Part shown: positions 35,012-48,494 of the stretch, piece after piece
Position numbering within the stretch: the stretch's first letter is position 1
Layout of the letters: every line of letters starts with the position of its first letter
Made by a program: the position numbers and the translations under genes
Notes under the pieces: model-generated
Database searches by the model: none
What the model was told of the DNA's origin: nothing
The model's input: the letters and a program-made list of their open reading frames with translations, nothing else
Assembly (NCBI GenBank): GCA_036971615.1
Contig: JAYKKR010000039.1
Span: forward strand, 124,001 to 188,000
From: Amyloporia xantha
Taxonomy: Eukaryota > Basidiomycota > Agaricomycetes > Polyporales > Adustoporiaceae
Length of the DNA: 64,000 nt
Direction of reading: 5' to 3'

Positions 35012-35589
35012 TCAACGATCCTGTCCAAGGTACCGCTGCAACTGCTGTATTTCTTGGATATTATGAGACAACGCTGCATCCAACGCCACTCTGTGTGCTT
35101 CTAGTTGTTCTCGATTATACCAAAGAATCCGCAGCGTTTCCCTGATCTTATTCGTGGCGGTTCCACTGGGGATTGGGATACACTCAGGCTGATGAGCGAG
35201 GTAGGTCTGGATTTCATTATAGTCATACCAAAAACCGAATGGGCACTTACAAGGGTTGACTCATTCAATCTTCTCAACAGGCGCGCAGTCAGAAAAATGA
35301 CATGCATAGCGGCATCACTATGCTCTCGTTGAAGATGAAACAATGTACTCTCCGCTTCCGGACTATCGTTTCCCTGCGAGATTTAGCATTCAGCAAATGC
35401 CTAAGGTAGATTGCTCACGAAGATATCTCGATACGTGAGCTCTTTCCTAGCCGCATCGCGAAGGTCTCTCTTGGCATTCAACCAGAGGCCGATCACGTTA
35501 TCGACATCATCATCAGAGGTAGCGTGCATGTAGTCTGTCATAACTCCACACTTGTGGGTTGCGGAATAAACATGCTCAAAGAGTTGTAT
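35012..35589 (-). CDS. spliced hypothetical protein, 5' incomplete
   Basis: Three exons in phase 0: 35589-35419, 35373-35251 and 35206-35012, with introns of 45 and 44 nt bearing GTGAGC/GTAAGT donors and CAG acceptors, ending at TGA. At least 163 residues, largely helical. It includes QLFEHVYSATHKCGVM and the acidic TSDDDVDNVIGLW. Next comes LQREHSDAAMHVIFLTARLL, and the C-terminal exon (IPIPSGTATNKIRETLRILW, then HNIQEIQQLQRYL) looks like a coiled coil. No recognised family. Upstream exons were not resolved. Confidence 0.55.
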
Positions 35590-36524
35590 CTGGAGATAAC
35601 TCACGCAAAGACGCCAGTGCGGGCAAGCACTGAGGGAAGTAGGTTGTTGAATCCGCTGTTCAGGTTTGTCGTGGGCAGATCTACCACAGTATATTGTTGA
35701 AACTCTCGGTTATGCTGTACCGGTGTCCGACTCACAATTTAGGCGGGTTGGAACACAACGATGTTGGCGAGAAGGACGAGAAGAAACAATGGTAGCCTCG
35801 GGCCAGAAATGGAGGTGTGATCTAGACTCCGACAATGTCCGATCAATCACGTTTCGCCCCAGTCTCAGGCTACACGCTCGACGGTGGCATGGAGGAGTGT
35901 ATAGGACCCAATAGAGAACGCCCATGTCCCGGGAATGAATGTCCGACAAACCTCACTCGCATCTACTTGTTAATTTCCATCTTTCTTCGCTTTGAAAGAA
36001 TAGGCTGGTCGCTCGGCGATGCTAAAGTCTGCTGTGCGGCTTCAGCTACACAATGGGTCAAAGGTTCCTTAGTCAACATCGACATTGGTTGCATAACGAT
36101 CCAATTGGACCACATGGCGTATCAACCTATGTACATATCACAGAATCACAGTATAATACCAGCGCAGATCATGAACCGTCCCCGACTTCTCGAGCTCGTG
36201 CTACAATTCGACATCTTCAGCCGGATCTGGATCTGGATCCGTGGAGCAGAGCCCACCAGATGTGTGCTCAGTTAAGACTCGAATCCCTCCTGCGAAACTT
36301 CTGCTTACGTTAAGGGAGTCTGCCATATGGAGCCTAACTACAACTTACTCGAGTAGTGGCCTGGGTCTCTTGTGATTTGCTTCGTCGTCACCCTCATCTC
36401 GGCCGCGTTTTTTCGGCATGACAGCTGTTTTCCTAGACGTAGCTCAGCTAGCTTTCAGCTGATTATGAGGGATATCACGCACTGGTCATGGTCTGGGAAA
36501 CTAAGAAGATCGACGCTTTCACTA

Positions 36525-37406
36525 CTAGTCGTGTAAGAACGCGCATTGTATGGAGGTACACAGAACATACCGTCTAATTGGGGGGGTGTGAGCCCTGACC
36601 ATTTCCACGTGCGAATGAACTGGAGTCAGAGTGAAGTCCTCATCGCCAATCGATGTAAGGCGTGAGTCTGAATGATGGCGGTCCTTAGAAGTAGGAGCAG
36701 GAACTGGGGACAGCATAGGATCGACAATATTGGTCTCGCGAGGTACGTGAACTACAAGCGCAATGCGTTCACCATAGGTATCAATCCTAGCGGGAGTCCG
36801 GTTACTATCTTCTGAATATGGCAGGCCACTCACTGTCGTATCATTTGGTTGAACGCCCACTGTACATCATCGACCCAAGCATCCCAATCAGTAGAGGTCT
36901 CATCGAAAGTAGTCGTATGAGGAGACCAAGATTTGAGCCCCAAAAGGATGGTAAAGATCAGGGCACACGGTTTCGTCCAGAAGGCCAGCCAATCAGAGGG
37001 TGATGTTAATGACGGGGACAGTAGCATGGACGGATGGAGAACATCTCTTGCAGACCTATCAGCCATTCTCGCCCGGGGCTGCATATCAATCCATAGTGAG
37101 ATCCACCTGTCCCTGTTCAGTGGGCTACGACTCCGAGGCAGAGGAGAATACGGGCGCTTCTTCGTTTTCTTGGATAACTGGCAGAAGACGATATCTATCA
37201 TTCTCTAACAGTATAGGACATCGGTTATTCATACACACCCATGTTTCCAAATTTCCAGAGATGTAAATACCACAGCGTACCAGTTGGCGCCATTGTGCGG
37301 TGGGAATTTGTAGTTCGTCCACGATTGCCTGAAAACCCGGGATCCGAAGGAATGATGCGACGTCTTCGTATCGGACTCGCCCAGTGGACACTTGGGTTCC
37401 ACGCAT
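36525..37406 (-). CDS. hypothetical gene, exons tentative
   Basis: Open stretches with natural composition on one strand. 37406-about 37125 includes EDVASFLRIPGFQAIVDEL and WRQLVRCGIYISGN, ending in an acidic patch. About 37070-36845 includes DWLAFWTKPCALIFTILLGL and STDWDAWVDDVQWAFNQMI. The stretch about 36757-36560 is polar and Pro-rich. A GTGAGT donor follows NQMIR and an acceptor precedes VHVPRE. The first junction is unclear. Exon-like sequence continues upstream to about 38400 without a clear model. Not recognised. Confidence 0.4.
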
Positions 37407-40030
37407 ATGTGGCGCTAGTAGCTTCAGAGCCTCTGTTAGTCACAAGAAATATCATCCAGCGCATTGCATACTTGAGTCAAATTGGAAGGGGGCTTTTGTC
37501 GACCGGCCGAGCGGCTGGTTCTATCGTCACCAATATTCATGCGAGACTAAGTACAGAGTCAGACATATGAGCTCCTCGAAACAAGGTCAATTTACCGCAA
37601 GGGTTTCAAACTCTTTGATATCGAGTCTTGCATGGTGGGCATTCGACGGGAAGCTTAGCCCATGTTTTTCATCTTTGTTGGAAGTGTCGGAAACATTTGC
37701 AGCACCGGACTGAATCTTGTCGATCATCATCAGGTATTTTTCCTCGTTTCAGCGGCCGTGATGTTACCTTCCTGCTCTCCGCATGACCATCACTAGGAGC
37801 CTGAACATCGCGAGAATAGTTGGAATTCGGATCTGGTCTAGCACTGACGCTCGCGACCCGGGATCAGCGCGCCTTATAGACGCTTGCATAGGTCCAGTAG
37901 ATGGAACGCCAGCAGGGGAAGTATCTGATCTGGAGTTGAGGACGGCAAGGTGGCGGCCTGGAGTATCTACCGGCGGTAGACGACTTCTCTCTTCCGTGTT
38001 GTGAGTATTTAGAGATGCTATGAGCGATAGCGAGGACAGAAGTCCATCGTAAGTCGGGCCATGTGAATAGGAGGGAGATTATGGTTGTACTGCACCCTGA
38101 TCTTTATACCTTGCACTTTCAGGGACCCGGGCAGGAGTCAACTCTGTAGTCTATACACGAAGCCAAATTAGATCGTTGAAGAGTACAGCCCTGAGCACAT
38201 TACCTGAAGTCGAATGGGACTTCCCAATGCAGTCTCCTGCAGGGGTGGTTATGCATTAGCTGTCTACGATTCCAAAAGATTTACGTACCTGGTCTTGTCG
38301 GTGTTCAATCTTACCGATGAAACGTTCGAAGGCCGCAGAGTATTCGTCCAATTCTGTGGTCCTTCTCAATAATGATTCACGCCCCATGCCCTACATGTTC
38401 ACGTCGTTCTAAGCAGCGATATACGCAATCCGCCCTCATACGTACAAAGTGCGGCCCATCTCTGTCTTCCCGCATCATTGCCAAATAATCTGCATCTTCG
38501 AATTGAGACATCCACGTCTGATCATGAAGTCAGAGATTCTCTTCCAAGGAGCCCGAGTGAAGTGCAACTCACCATTGTTTTCGCTTGTAATGCAAATAGA
38601 CGAACACCCAGATGAACACCCAGATGCATCATCGGAACGCACGAGTATGTATATATGATTGAGAAACAATGAGTTGAACCTTCTCCACTACGTACCATTT
38701 GTCCACTGTTTCTCTCATTTGATACACTTGCTACTTTAATATCACTTTAGGCAGGGAGAATCCAGAGGCAGCCCCGTTTAAGGACATCGGTCCAAGGCCG
38801 GTGTGTACAGCGCTCCTGTGATCGTCGCCTCACCAAGACTTAAAGCCAAAAATGGGAAGCTCACAGGTGACAGGGTTCAGCGCTCAGTGCTCCTGATTCC
38901 TTAACGAGACCATGGACGCGCAATTTCGATCTCGGATAGATCCGGCGCACTCGGTTTAGCCCAATCGCGAACTAGGCAATACCTGCCGCCCTTGGCGGCA
39001 CATACTCAATGTCGGGAGTTGTTACCTGTAGCCAATTGCAATTAGCGAGCGGGGCTTCAAACGCTTTCCACCGCAAGACGATAGTTTCTACCGGTTTCTA
39101 CCCCCAAAGTTACCTATAGGGAAGGTGCCGATATGGGGATATGCCGAATGCATGAAATGGGCATAGAATGCGCACCTAGTAAGCAGATTCCTCCACCTTC
39201 GTAGGCCCAGGTTATCCGTATACGTATCTGATGCGCACCCTTACATAACTGCACACTCCAGATCGAGTCCAGACAGTTCTTGGGTGCGACATATGCCGTC
39301 TGGGTATGATGACTGTTTCACCCCTTCTCCTGGTTTGCACGCATGTCCATATATTCTATGTTCGTCTGTTCAGAGACACGGGCCTTGCTATCCTTGGCAT
39401 TGGAACGCGAAATTTGTCTTGATATCAGTTTCGTTGGTCAATTTCCAGTTACATCTGACATATTCCGGCGAGCATGGTTAGCCCTTCCGTGAAGCTTGCA
39501 ACTGACCATTGTCCGACAGATCAGGTCTCCGCCACACTTAGCGACCGAACACACGTTATGCTCACTTGACGCTCACGCTCGATGGTAATAGGTTCAACTA
39601 ACCACTGGCCAGCATATCAAGCCACTGCTACATACATGAAATCATGCCCAAATATATTCACCGCAGTCGTATAGCTCCAGGCTTGATTGGGCACTGATAA
39701 CCAGTTCACTATCCGAGCCAAATGCGTCGTATAATGGTGACCGGGCGTCGGCACCGGCACAAGCTCTACAGTTGCACCATGGATTCCTAATGCGTCCGCC
39801 TGACAGGCTCACAAGAGGCAGGGGCCTCGCAGATATTTATGGACCCCAGGGAAGATCCTGCTATTGGTGTATCCTACCCTCAGTATACACGCCGACTTGA
39901 TGTCAATGCAAGCAACAACCTTAGGCACTGATAACGCCAATACCGTATCGGATTCATTGTACGACGTGGTAGCTATGGCGCTGCCTTCTCTCGTGAGTCT
40001 TATGCCGATATTCATGCCTATGGTTCATGA
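37407..40030. other. centre, right part: no confident gene
   Basis: Only short frames. Stretches near 37750-38010 (-) and 39840-39930 (+) look exon-like but cannot be joined. A small 12-bp tandem repeat (gaacacccagat, two copies) lies near 38602-38625. Confidence 0.35.
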
Positions 40031-41135
40031 GTGATGACTGACTGTTTGAAGCCTGGAATGGGTCAAGATGAAGAGTGTACTGTGGTGAACAAACAGATTG
40101 AGGACGCGGAGCCAGTATCCCACAACAGACCTATCAAGGACGAGGGGCTGATCGATCACAAGTCTACTGACCCGTGTTTTCAAGAAAACGTAGGGGTGGC
40201 CCTCCGCAACGAACCTATCAAGGACAACGCGGTGACGACCGTCCAGAAATTTACTGCCGAACATATCCAGAGCGGAGAAGCGTCAACCCATAAGGACGGA
40301 GGGGAAACCGTTGGGGAGCCTGATAATCAGTGTATTCAGGACAGTCTGACGAACCGCAGTAGCAGCCAGCCCGAATTTACGGTTCGTTATCCCGCCATTA
40401 CTCGCTCGTTAGCCTACTCATCTACATGCGCAATGACTCCCCTATAGATCCTGCAACAAGACGAGACGTCACAGCTCTCCAGAGGCTATGCGGTATGTCA
40501 CATCAATATCGTACTAGTGATCAACAAACGTGATGTTTCTGACGCTCATAGGGTACGCCGCCAAGCAACGGTCAAACCTCCGATCGTCAAGTAGTGCATC
40601 GTGGAACGCAGGCACCTCAGTATTCTCCTGAAAGTGTGTATCGTCAACTTGATCATGTTCTGTCTCATGTGGACTTAGGTGACATTTGTAGGGTCGTATG
40701 TCACTTACGTCAAAGGTGGGCATAGCACTGTGATTGTTGAAATGGCTGATGGGGTATGTACATATGAAATGTTCAACTACCGGAGCTGATCTCCTATGTT
40801 TTTATCAGGCGACCTGCACTGTGCGCAGTCTTGTGCGCCAATCTGATGAAAGTCCAATTCAGATCCTTTATAGTGCACCGGCACATCTCATACCACAGGA
40901 CCACATTCACTCCGAACCAAAGGTCATCCAACTTAATGGGAACGATCAATACCAGAGTGGCGGGATATTCGAACATGCGTTTTCCTCAGGGGTCCAGTGG
41001 GTGCGCAACAAGTGCAGGGGTCGTGTAGACCTAGGCATATCTAAGACAGAGTTCGTATGTATGGCTTCTGTTCTCGTTGGTGCTGCCATGCTGTGCGCTA
41101 GCGTGCGCACGTGCTATATCGCAGTAGATAACTGA
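40031..41135 (+). CDS. hypothetical ORFs, possibly one spliced gene
   Basis: Two plus-strand frames: 40031-40447 (138 codons, hydrophilic, with a repeated NxPIKDxG unit) and 40734-41135 (133 codons). The second ends in a hydrophobic segment (FVCMASVLVGAAMLCASV) that could span a membrane. They are separated by about 290 bp; no clean splice join was found. Not recognised. Confidence 0.3.
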
Positions 41136-41580
41136 ATGAGAGATATACCTAGGCCTCATGCTACGTATACGTACTTGCATGTGGAGGCTTTCAAGTTTTA
41201 ATAATGTGCTCATAGGTTTTGCAACCATTCATCGAGGTTTCCCTGAACAAACTGTGAACTCGTGACGAAGCGTGGAAAGTGAGGAGCTGCTCGCCTGTCT
41301 CAGCAGAAGCTTTCAGCGCCCTGTCTGTGCGCGCCTCACTGCACCATTGTCCGAGTCTCGTCGGCGCGTACAGGGCTCCCTGACGCTATATTTCGGCGAC
41401 CCACTGAATGAGCGCCGTGGGCTTCTACGTCGCACCCCTGATCGTCCTCCAGCCGACAATTGAGCTCCGTGATTTGCCCCCGTCGCCAGACCCGTCTCGT
41501 ACGACGTGTTAGTGATGGGGGAAGACGCCTGGAAGAGCCTGGCAGATGGTCTTACCTGGCGCGAGTCGTTATTAGTCCCT

Positions 41581-42015
41581 TCAGTCCATGGAAATCATCC
41601 GGGGGACATAAATCGTCGGGATGCACGGTACCTTTGACGAGCCAAGCTCCAGCACCTTCGGCTGCAGAGGCTTCTCCAGCCAAAGCCTAAGGAACTTATC
41701 CCTGGGCAAATTCCCGATCGTCATTTTGAGACTTGAGTGGCCCGAGGACCATGAGCAGACGGGGAGCGGAGACGGGTACGATAATACTTTTCGAGGGCCG
41801 CGCTCATGCCCGCTCATAGGATTCAGCATAAACTCCGAACAGCTCGCCGCCGAATTCACTGAGTATGTCGCGTCCAGCGCCACTATAGGCCGGGCCAACA
41901 GACATCCGCTAGAGTACGTCACGGGACTGAGCGCCCGTGGCTCTCGTGGAATTGACGTTGAACGTTGAAGACTGCGACTTGAACTGCGACTTGAAGTTGG
42001 AGTATCGAAACTCAT
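41581..42015 (-). CDS. hypothetical ORF spanning inner junction (right)
   Basis: A 144-codon frame beginning MSFDTPTSSRSSSRSLQRS, whose first 32 or so codons lie in the right arm and the rest in the unique centre. The centre part (LPRDKFLRLWLEKPLQPKV, then CIPTIYVPRMIS) has natural protein composition and no partner on the left. The continuous frame across the junction suggests the right side keeps the original context and the left copy is the truncated one. No recognised domain. Confidence 0.45.
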   Translation of the reverse strand: MSFDTPTSSRSSSRSLQRSTSIPREPRALSPVTYSSGCLLARPIVALDATYSVNSAASCSEFMLNPMSGHERGPRKVLSYPSPLPVCSWSSGHSSLKMTIGNLPRDKFLRLWLEKPLQPKVLELGSSKVPCIPTIYVPRMISMD

Positions 42016-42624
42016 CTTGCGCTGTTTATTGGATGGTGAACTGTAGGGCTTGACAGCCCTCAGGAAGCTCCTTGATACAGCACTTGTTTGAACGTCCCCT
42101 CCTTACTTGCCATTTAACAAGTTGTCGGCGTCATGCAATTCATTTCCGCCACATTTGACGTTCAATGTGCTCTCAGCCGGGAGAATGTATTCTGGGTGCT
42201 ACGGGAGGTACAAGATACTCGGACGTAGGTTCATCTCGTGCGCTTTCTGAGACGAGTGGTTGTTGAACTGAACCTCATTGGATATCGTTTCCAGGATTAC
42301 CAGCATGTCTGTCCGGAAAGGGTATAGAGACAGGCATAGTTAAGCCTGATACTGGTGTGAGCGTTTGTGGAAATTATCGCTGAATTTTGAACTCATGTTG
42401 TTGCAAGACGACGATTACAGAGAGAATCAATCATCATATCCCCCGCCGTCTTGAACTGATCACCATATCGACGCAACCTGGTGCTGCCATTGCGGGTGCA
42501 TGCCTCCCTAGGTCGCAATCAATGTACCGAGCAAGCTCAGACCGTCCCAGTTCCGGTTAGGTGGGCGGATCGAATGACCAACGCGCTAGGCGTTCTCCTG
42601 ATAATGATCGCGTGCCCAAGCTAG

Positions 42625-43080
42625 ATGGCGCGCAATGGGGCGCGCAATGGGTGCGGTCGCCTGCTGCGCGTATATCTCTTCCAAGCCGATGGTGACAAGT
42701 GGTCAAGCGTGGACGCCGAGAGCAAGAAGATAGAGAGAGAGAGTAAGACGAAGTGTCGGCTCCTGCAGGCGGCTCTAAAGCGTTATAAAAGTGAAGATAT
42801 TCTGGATGATGCCGTGCAGGTACGCAACATCCGTGTATTCGTCGAAAATGTCGCCCTTCTCACTCGTTGGCGTGGAAGGCGAACCCAAAGAGAATCTGCG
42901 CTCAGAGACTTTTTCAGGCAAGCTACGATTTTGTGTGGCAAATCGAAAGCACATATGTTTCAAAGTAGAACGCACAGGACGAACGCGTTCGCAGTTCGAG
43001 ATTACGATCGAGAAAAGCGAATGAACGGTGTTGACGCTTGGTTTGCGGTCGAACCTGCCGGTGCGCTTGCGTTTATTTAG
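42625..43080 (+). CDS. small hypothetical protein (right copy, open)
   Basis: A 151-codon frame. The first 65 codons (up to KRYKSEDILDDAVQ) are charged and helical; a GTACGC donor follows at once, so the reading beyond may differ. An overlapping frame ending VERTGRTRSQFEITIEKSE is an equally natural second exon. Not recognised. The left copy is shifted by one base in an A/T run. Confidence 0.45.
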   Translation: MARNGARNGCGRLLRVYLFQADGDKWSSVDAESKKIERESKTKCRLLQAALKRYKSEDILDDAVQVRNIRVFVENVALLTRWRGRRTQRESALRDFFRQATILCGKSKAHMFQSRTHRTNAFAVRDYDREKRMNGVDAWFAVEPAGALAFI

Positions 43081-43287
43081 ATTATCCTACATTCTTGGCG
43101 AGTATTGCAGAATGGGTTCATGAGCGACGTGGCAAGGGTTTCGAGTCGGTCAGTGTGCACATGTTTCACTATACCAGGTTCAGGAAATAGAGAGGCGTTT
43201 CATACTAGATCGTCTCGCAAAAGATGACTATTGCCACGAATTGAATACATTTTTACGGCGACTACTGTAATATTTGTAAGTGAATGC

Positions 43288-46200
43288 TCAAAATGTAAAT
43301 TGAATGCCTACCCTGTCCAGAGAAATCGTCACTATGCAAGGGGCGCTGAGGCGCACATCATCAAAGGGGCATACCACCACGTGTGTCAGGATATCTTTGA
43401 CCGGAATGACTGTGATATTCGATGATGGTTTGGCATAAACCAACGATGCGCATAGTCCTGCAAAGCCTCTGTAGGGATCGAATTTCTCGTCGTGAGGTAA
43501 AGCGGATAATATAGAGAAATCACTGCGAAAGTCTGCTCTTTCGAGTCGCCACTGGCTGAGATACGTCTATGGACAAAAAGTTCTTGTATTTGGGCCATCG
43601 TGACGACCTGCTGTCCGTTATTTCGAGTCATGCACATCACATTGCTGTCACCAATGTGCTGTTGTACTCCACATATCCGGCGTCCTCGGTGAGTGACCAT
43701 ACGGATTTTCTGTGCGCATGGATTGAGGATGGTCTCTCCAGGTGTACGGTTGTCGCGGTAAGATGTGTATGGATCAAGGCCATTTGTTCGCAAATCGGCT
43801 CCTACACAATCTAGTAATGCCTCGTACACAGTGTGTGAGAGCATTGCGACCTTGGCTTCGTCGACGAGGAGCTGTGGCTCGCTGCTTTGACTGTACGCCA
43901 ACAGGTTTTCGAGTGTACTGGCATCTCGTGGATCTCCCGTGAATGTGCCATCCACCAAAGTAGAGAATTGTCGAAGAGCATCAGGGAGGACACCATCAGA
44001 AAGCATCGCTTTGAGGTTATTTGCCATGCAAAATGTCCGGAGGAATGTAGTCTCCATCTCGCCTAGTCCATGCAGGCGTCAGAATATTCTCAATCAGATG
44101 GGAGGGTAGGCGGAAACTTGCCGTTACGTTGACTTGTGTTAGCATTACGTACCAAGCGGATATATCGTTCAAATGGGAATGCCCAGTATCCTTGAGGAGG
44201 TCCGAAACGCTGAAGCACTTCTCCAAGGTGAAGGGAGTAGTGGTTGTTTGGGAACAGATTCATCTCTGGAAAGAGGGATCGGAGGCCTCTAACATATCGG
44301 AAGACATGATGCTCGTAGGTTGCGATGCTGGCTGGTGACACGGATCGTTTTTGTCCCGTATATGACTGCGACCACCATATCAATGTAGTTATCTAGCATC
44401 GCTTTCTTGCGCTCTGAGGCATCGGGACGGTTCCATAACCTGATTAAAGTTATCGGCAGGTGAACCAGACACAGAGAGCGCCACTGGTCAGCGCTCAGTG
44501 TCCCTGCCCCAGCACCCCCCACATCCACGGGTGTACGCCCATCCAGCTTGGAAAAGAAGTCCTCTCCAGGTCTAATTTGACCTCCCGCAGTACATCCTTA
44601 CCCAGAATCGTTCGCCTGAGGAAAGTGCTTCGTGCAAGAGACAATTCATAACCTCCCTCGACACTAGTCAGGAGATCTATTGCTCCATGGGAAGTATCAC
44701 GCTGTTCAATGTCTCAACCCGAGGATATATGCGGATAGCAGTACCACATACCCATGATAATAGAGCCCGAGCAAGGTCTATCTTTTTCATTTTGGCAGGA
44801 GAACCGAGTTTCGCGCACTCGTACAGAGCTTGTAGAACTGGTAACCTGCTCTTGTCCTTTAGTCGTGAAGCGTCTGTAACCTCTCTCAGACGCTCTACAC
44901 CCTGAGCAAAGTCCTCTTCGCTGACGAATACAGGTTCCTGAAATTCGCCGTCATCGGCTTCAGCATCCTTTGAGAAAACCTTGACATTCATGCCGAAGAC
45001 CCTTCTGCAATGTCGCTGCATGACACCGAGAAACAAGTTGTGCATGGTTTCCAAAACCACGTATCGCGAAGGCTTCCAGTAAGGCAGCCGAAGGAGTTCT
45101 GAATATCGCACACCGTGTTTGTTGAACAGAGCGACCCGCTGCCTTTTGGTTGGAGCATCCCTCCACTCCTGAGCATGGCGACGGAAGTCTTCACATGTCC
45201 ACCGACCCCAGGTTGTTGGATCCAGGTTGTTTACATCCTGTTTCCTCAATCTACAGAACGAACAGAACCAAGTAGCACTGTGGGAAGCTTGACCAGCAGT
45301 CTTCTTCACAGCACCCAAATCGCAGACAAGTGGAATTACAGCGCACCTGACGAGTCGTCCCCTCTCGAAAAGAGCGGTTCGTGACATATAGACACCTTTG
45401 GTCCAGAACTCGAGTAGTTCGTCCACAAGTGGTCGTAGGGAAATGGTTGACTTGCTGAAGTGAAGGAGATTTTGGACCAGGCATAACGCCAGCAAGATAG
45501 ACGTTCTCGCGTTTGTATCGGATATTCAGCGGAAGGTTGAGGCAAGCCATGAAAATGATACCAGAGGACTTTGACTTCCCAGCGGTACGATTACCGTGGG
45601 GGTTGAACCAATCGATGAACAAGCTGAACAAGTAGCGTCCCTCCGTTCCCACACTGCATAGGAATGGGCGACCGTCCTGCCACATGAATTCCCGGATCTC
45701 AGGGGAATCCAGGATATCGTCCATGCAGGGACTCGCTTGATGACTCCAGAAATTACGGCTAGGTAGATCCATCGCCGTTTCGATTTCCGAGCGTAGGAGG
45801 GTCCGCGCTAACCACGATTTGAGGGTCTGGTAGCTGTATACTCTGATGGGACGAAATTCGCGCACTCCGCCCGAGCGCGTGTCTCTATCTCCGTGCGAGT
45901 TCATGATATCCTCCCTGATTACGGTCCGGCCACGAAGTAGCTGCGCACCACACATAGGGCTGTCGCTTGTCTCACGAAATGTGCAATATAACGGGAATGC
46001 GGCTTTCGTCCTCCTTGTGTCCCGCCGAGAAGGGTCGTACAATGGGAGCTGACTCAGAAGCTCCAATGTAACCCTATCATGGTTCTCCGTGGAATCAATG
46101 ACCCCCAAATGTTCAGGGAACTCCTGATCATCATACAGATTGCGCGAACCTGATTCGGCATAGAGTGCGAAGCATTCTGCGCAGCAAGCATATGTTCGGA

Positions 46201-47284
46201 CCTCAGGATCGAGGTTAAACCGCTTGCGAGCGATAGTAATATCAGCTGGAATGGTGGCAATGATTTCGTCTGCGCGAAAAGTGAGGGGAGCTCCGGTAGC
46301 CTGCTGGAAGGCGAGCTTCACAATAACTTTGAGGATTGCAAGGGTTGTCCTGCATGCGGTATGATTCAACTGATATAGCAAGTTGAGTACGACAACCATA
46401 AACAGACAAGTCGCAACCACGGGCTTATAGCCTGCGAGATCATGGTGATAAGGATCTGAAAACAAGCATCAGTTAATAATTGTTGACAATGTAAAACATG
46501 ACTTACTTGAATCGTAAAATGAGCTGCCACCGCTGGACGGACGCAGTCCACCCGGATCCGGGGCGAGGTTCTGTTGACGGCGCCACTCGACGGCTCGGTA
46601 AGCCTCTAGTCTCTGGAGTTCCCCGTGTATCACAGTCCGAAAGTCTTCTGCAAGAGAAAAGTCTGCCCGTTTCATAGCGCGGAGCTGGACGGATCTGGTG
46701 GAGACGAGAAATTCCACGTGGATGAGAATGGACGCATTTCCCAGAGCCTCTGGTGCAAGAGCAGAAGCACCTTCACTCCATGTGTTGCTGCTACTCGGCC
46801 CTGGGTACATGCAAGTCGGTGTACGAGGAGGAAAGTGGAAGACCAATGTTTTTGGGATAGAGAACGAAGTGATGCGAGATTTCAGGTGGTGATAGGCTTG
46901 CTGCAGCTCGGAAGATGGAAGAGCTGATGGCGGAGCTTGAGGGCTGAGAGGTGTATGCCGAAGTCCTACTGGGCGATCCTCTGACGATTCGGGAGGCTGA
47001 AAAGCGGACATGAGTACTGCCGTAGATGGCCCACGCCATAACACATCTTCCGGACAGTGTTCTGTGGAATCTAGCGTTTCCAGTAATGTCGCTCGCTCGA
47101 GTGGCGCTATTGAAGGAAGACCATTATCATCGGATAGATGAGGGATGACTTGCCTGGCCCGTGCCTTCTGTGCTCGTAGATGACTGTTGTAAGTCGTTCG
47201 AGACTGAAGTGCGCCCTCTGGTCGTGTTCCATAGCTAGTGCAATCGTCACAGAGACAAATCTTCTGCCTGGCATACAGAGACAT
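43288..47284 (-). pseudogene. CACTA/Tnp2-like transposase (right copy)
   Basis: Mirror of 17185-21179, with the same exon layout: exon 1 47284-46507, exon 2 from 46455. It is open at the site of the left copy's 2-base deletion (IARKRFNLDPEV is continuous). It carries three other frameshifts: an extra C near 45438 (in the NHFL region), an extra A near 44345 (GTKR region), and a missing T near 43500 in the C terminus. All three are homopolymer length changes. The core motifs listed for the left copy are all present. Either a decaying copy or an uncorrected assembly. Confidence 0.75.
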
Positions 47285-48494
47285 AGGATGAGGACGACCA
47301 TTGGACTCTGCCCAATGCTGTCAAGTCACTGCATAATATTCTGAAGACGTTCTGAAATCGTAGATCTCTGCTGCCCTTCCGCAGTAGACGGACCTACCAG
47401 AATCACTGCAATTGTTCTTATAGCATCTCGCTGTTACGGGGATTATGACCTATACTTGGGCAGTCTGACTCTATTTCCCCGCGTGATGAATTGGGAAAGA
47501 GATAACTGAAACATTGCACAATGAGCGATCAGATAGACTAAGCGATGCCGACATGGAAAATCACTGGCCGGTCACTGGTCAAGTCTGTAAGAGCAAGACT
47601 TATGAAGAAGGCTGACTATTTATGGCTGCTCATTGCTCGCTCACCTACTTGTTTTGGTCGTTTCCACTCGGCCGCTTGCGTCAACCACGGAAGCAGGTCG
47701 AAGGTCTCCTAACCGCATACTTTTACTTGATTCGCTTGCTTGTATATGCATCCACCGTCTGTCCTGCGACCTGAGAATGGCTCGCAAACGTCTCGAAACG
47801 ATACACCTATACTCTTTGCAGTGCGGGGCTAATGTGGCATGCTCGGATTTAGCCGTGTCCGAACAGCCTAATCAAGCGAGTGCTTGAGAAAGCGGCGAAA
47901 GCCGAAAAAGCAGCCAGTATTGTGCAAGCCTACAGACGACCTCTCTGTACGCATGCTCTCCGTACGCCCGAGATGCTCGATCAACTATCGGGATATCACA
48001 GATGTCTTGTTGGAGAAGTACAGGTGAACGAAGTTGATACTGAATCTGTGAACAATTGAGTTTCTTAACATGGCTAAGGTTTGACCATCGTCTTGTGTAA
48101 GTTGGCATAGAGGTCAAGCGTCACGTACAATGTGGTCGACGCGTGAATCCAGTGATTGTGCGAGTTAGCGAACACCAGGCGACTCAGTCACATGAACGTA
48201 AGTTGATCCGACACGTTGTATTAATTAGCAGCTGAACGTTCAGACTCGTTGAATAAAGGGCATGAATGAAAGCAAGCATAGCGAGAACCAGAAAGCAACA
48301 GAAAGCAGCAGAAAAGCAAATATTGGGGGCGATAGAGCAGATGTAGTCGTCAACAGAACGTAAAGAGTCCACATGGCCGATCTCTCATGGGGCAGCAACC
48401 CTCCTGGAGCGCTTGTGTTCAGCTTTGGAAAAACGCGGAGATTTAAATCGTCCATACCTCCATTTACGAACGTAGAAATGGAAATTATGCTCTA
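47285..48494. other. arm spacer, mirror of 15886-17184
   Basis: No gene supported; same content as the left arm. Confidence 0.4.

Noticed and set aside
41881..41889. CACTATAGG as a transposon terminus at the inner right junction
   Set aside because: No matching TAGTG end or target duplication, and homology between arms stops 30 bases away, not at this word.
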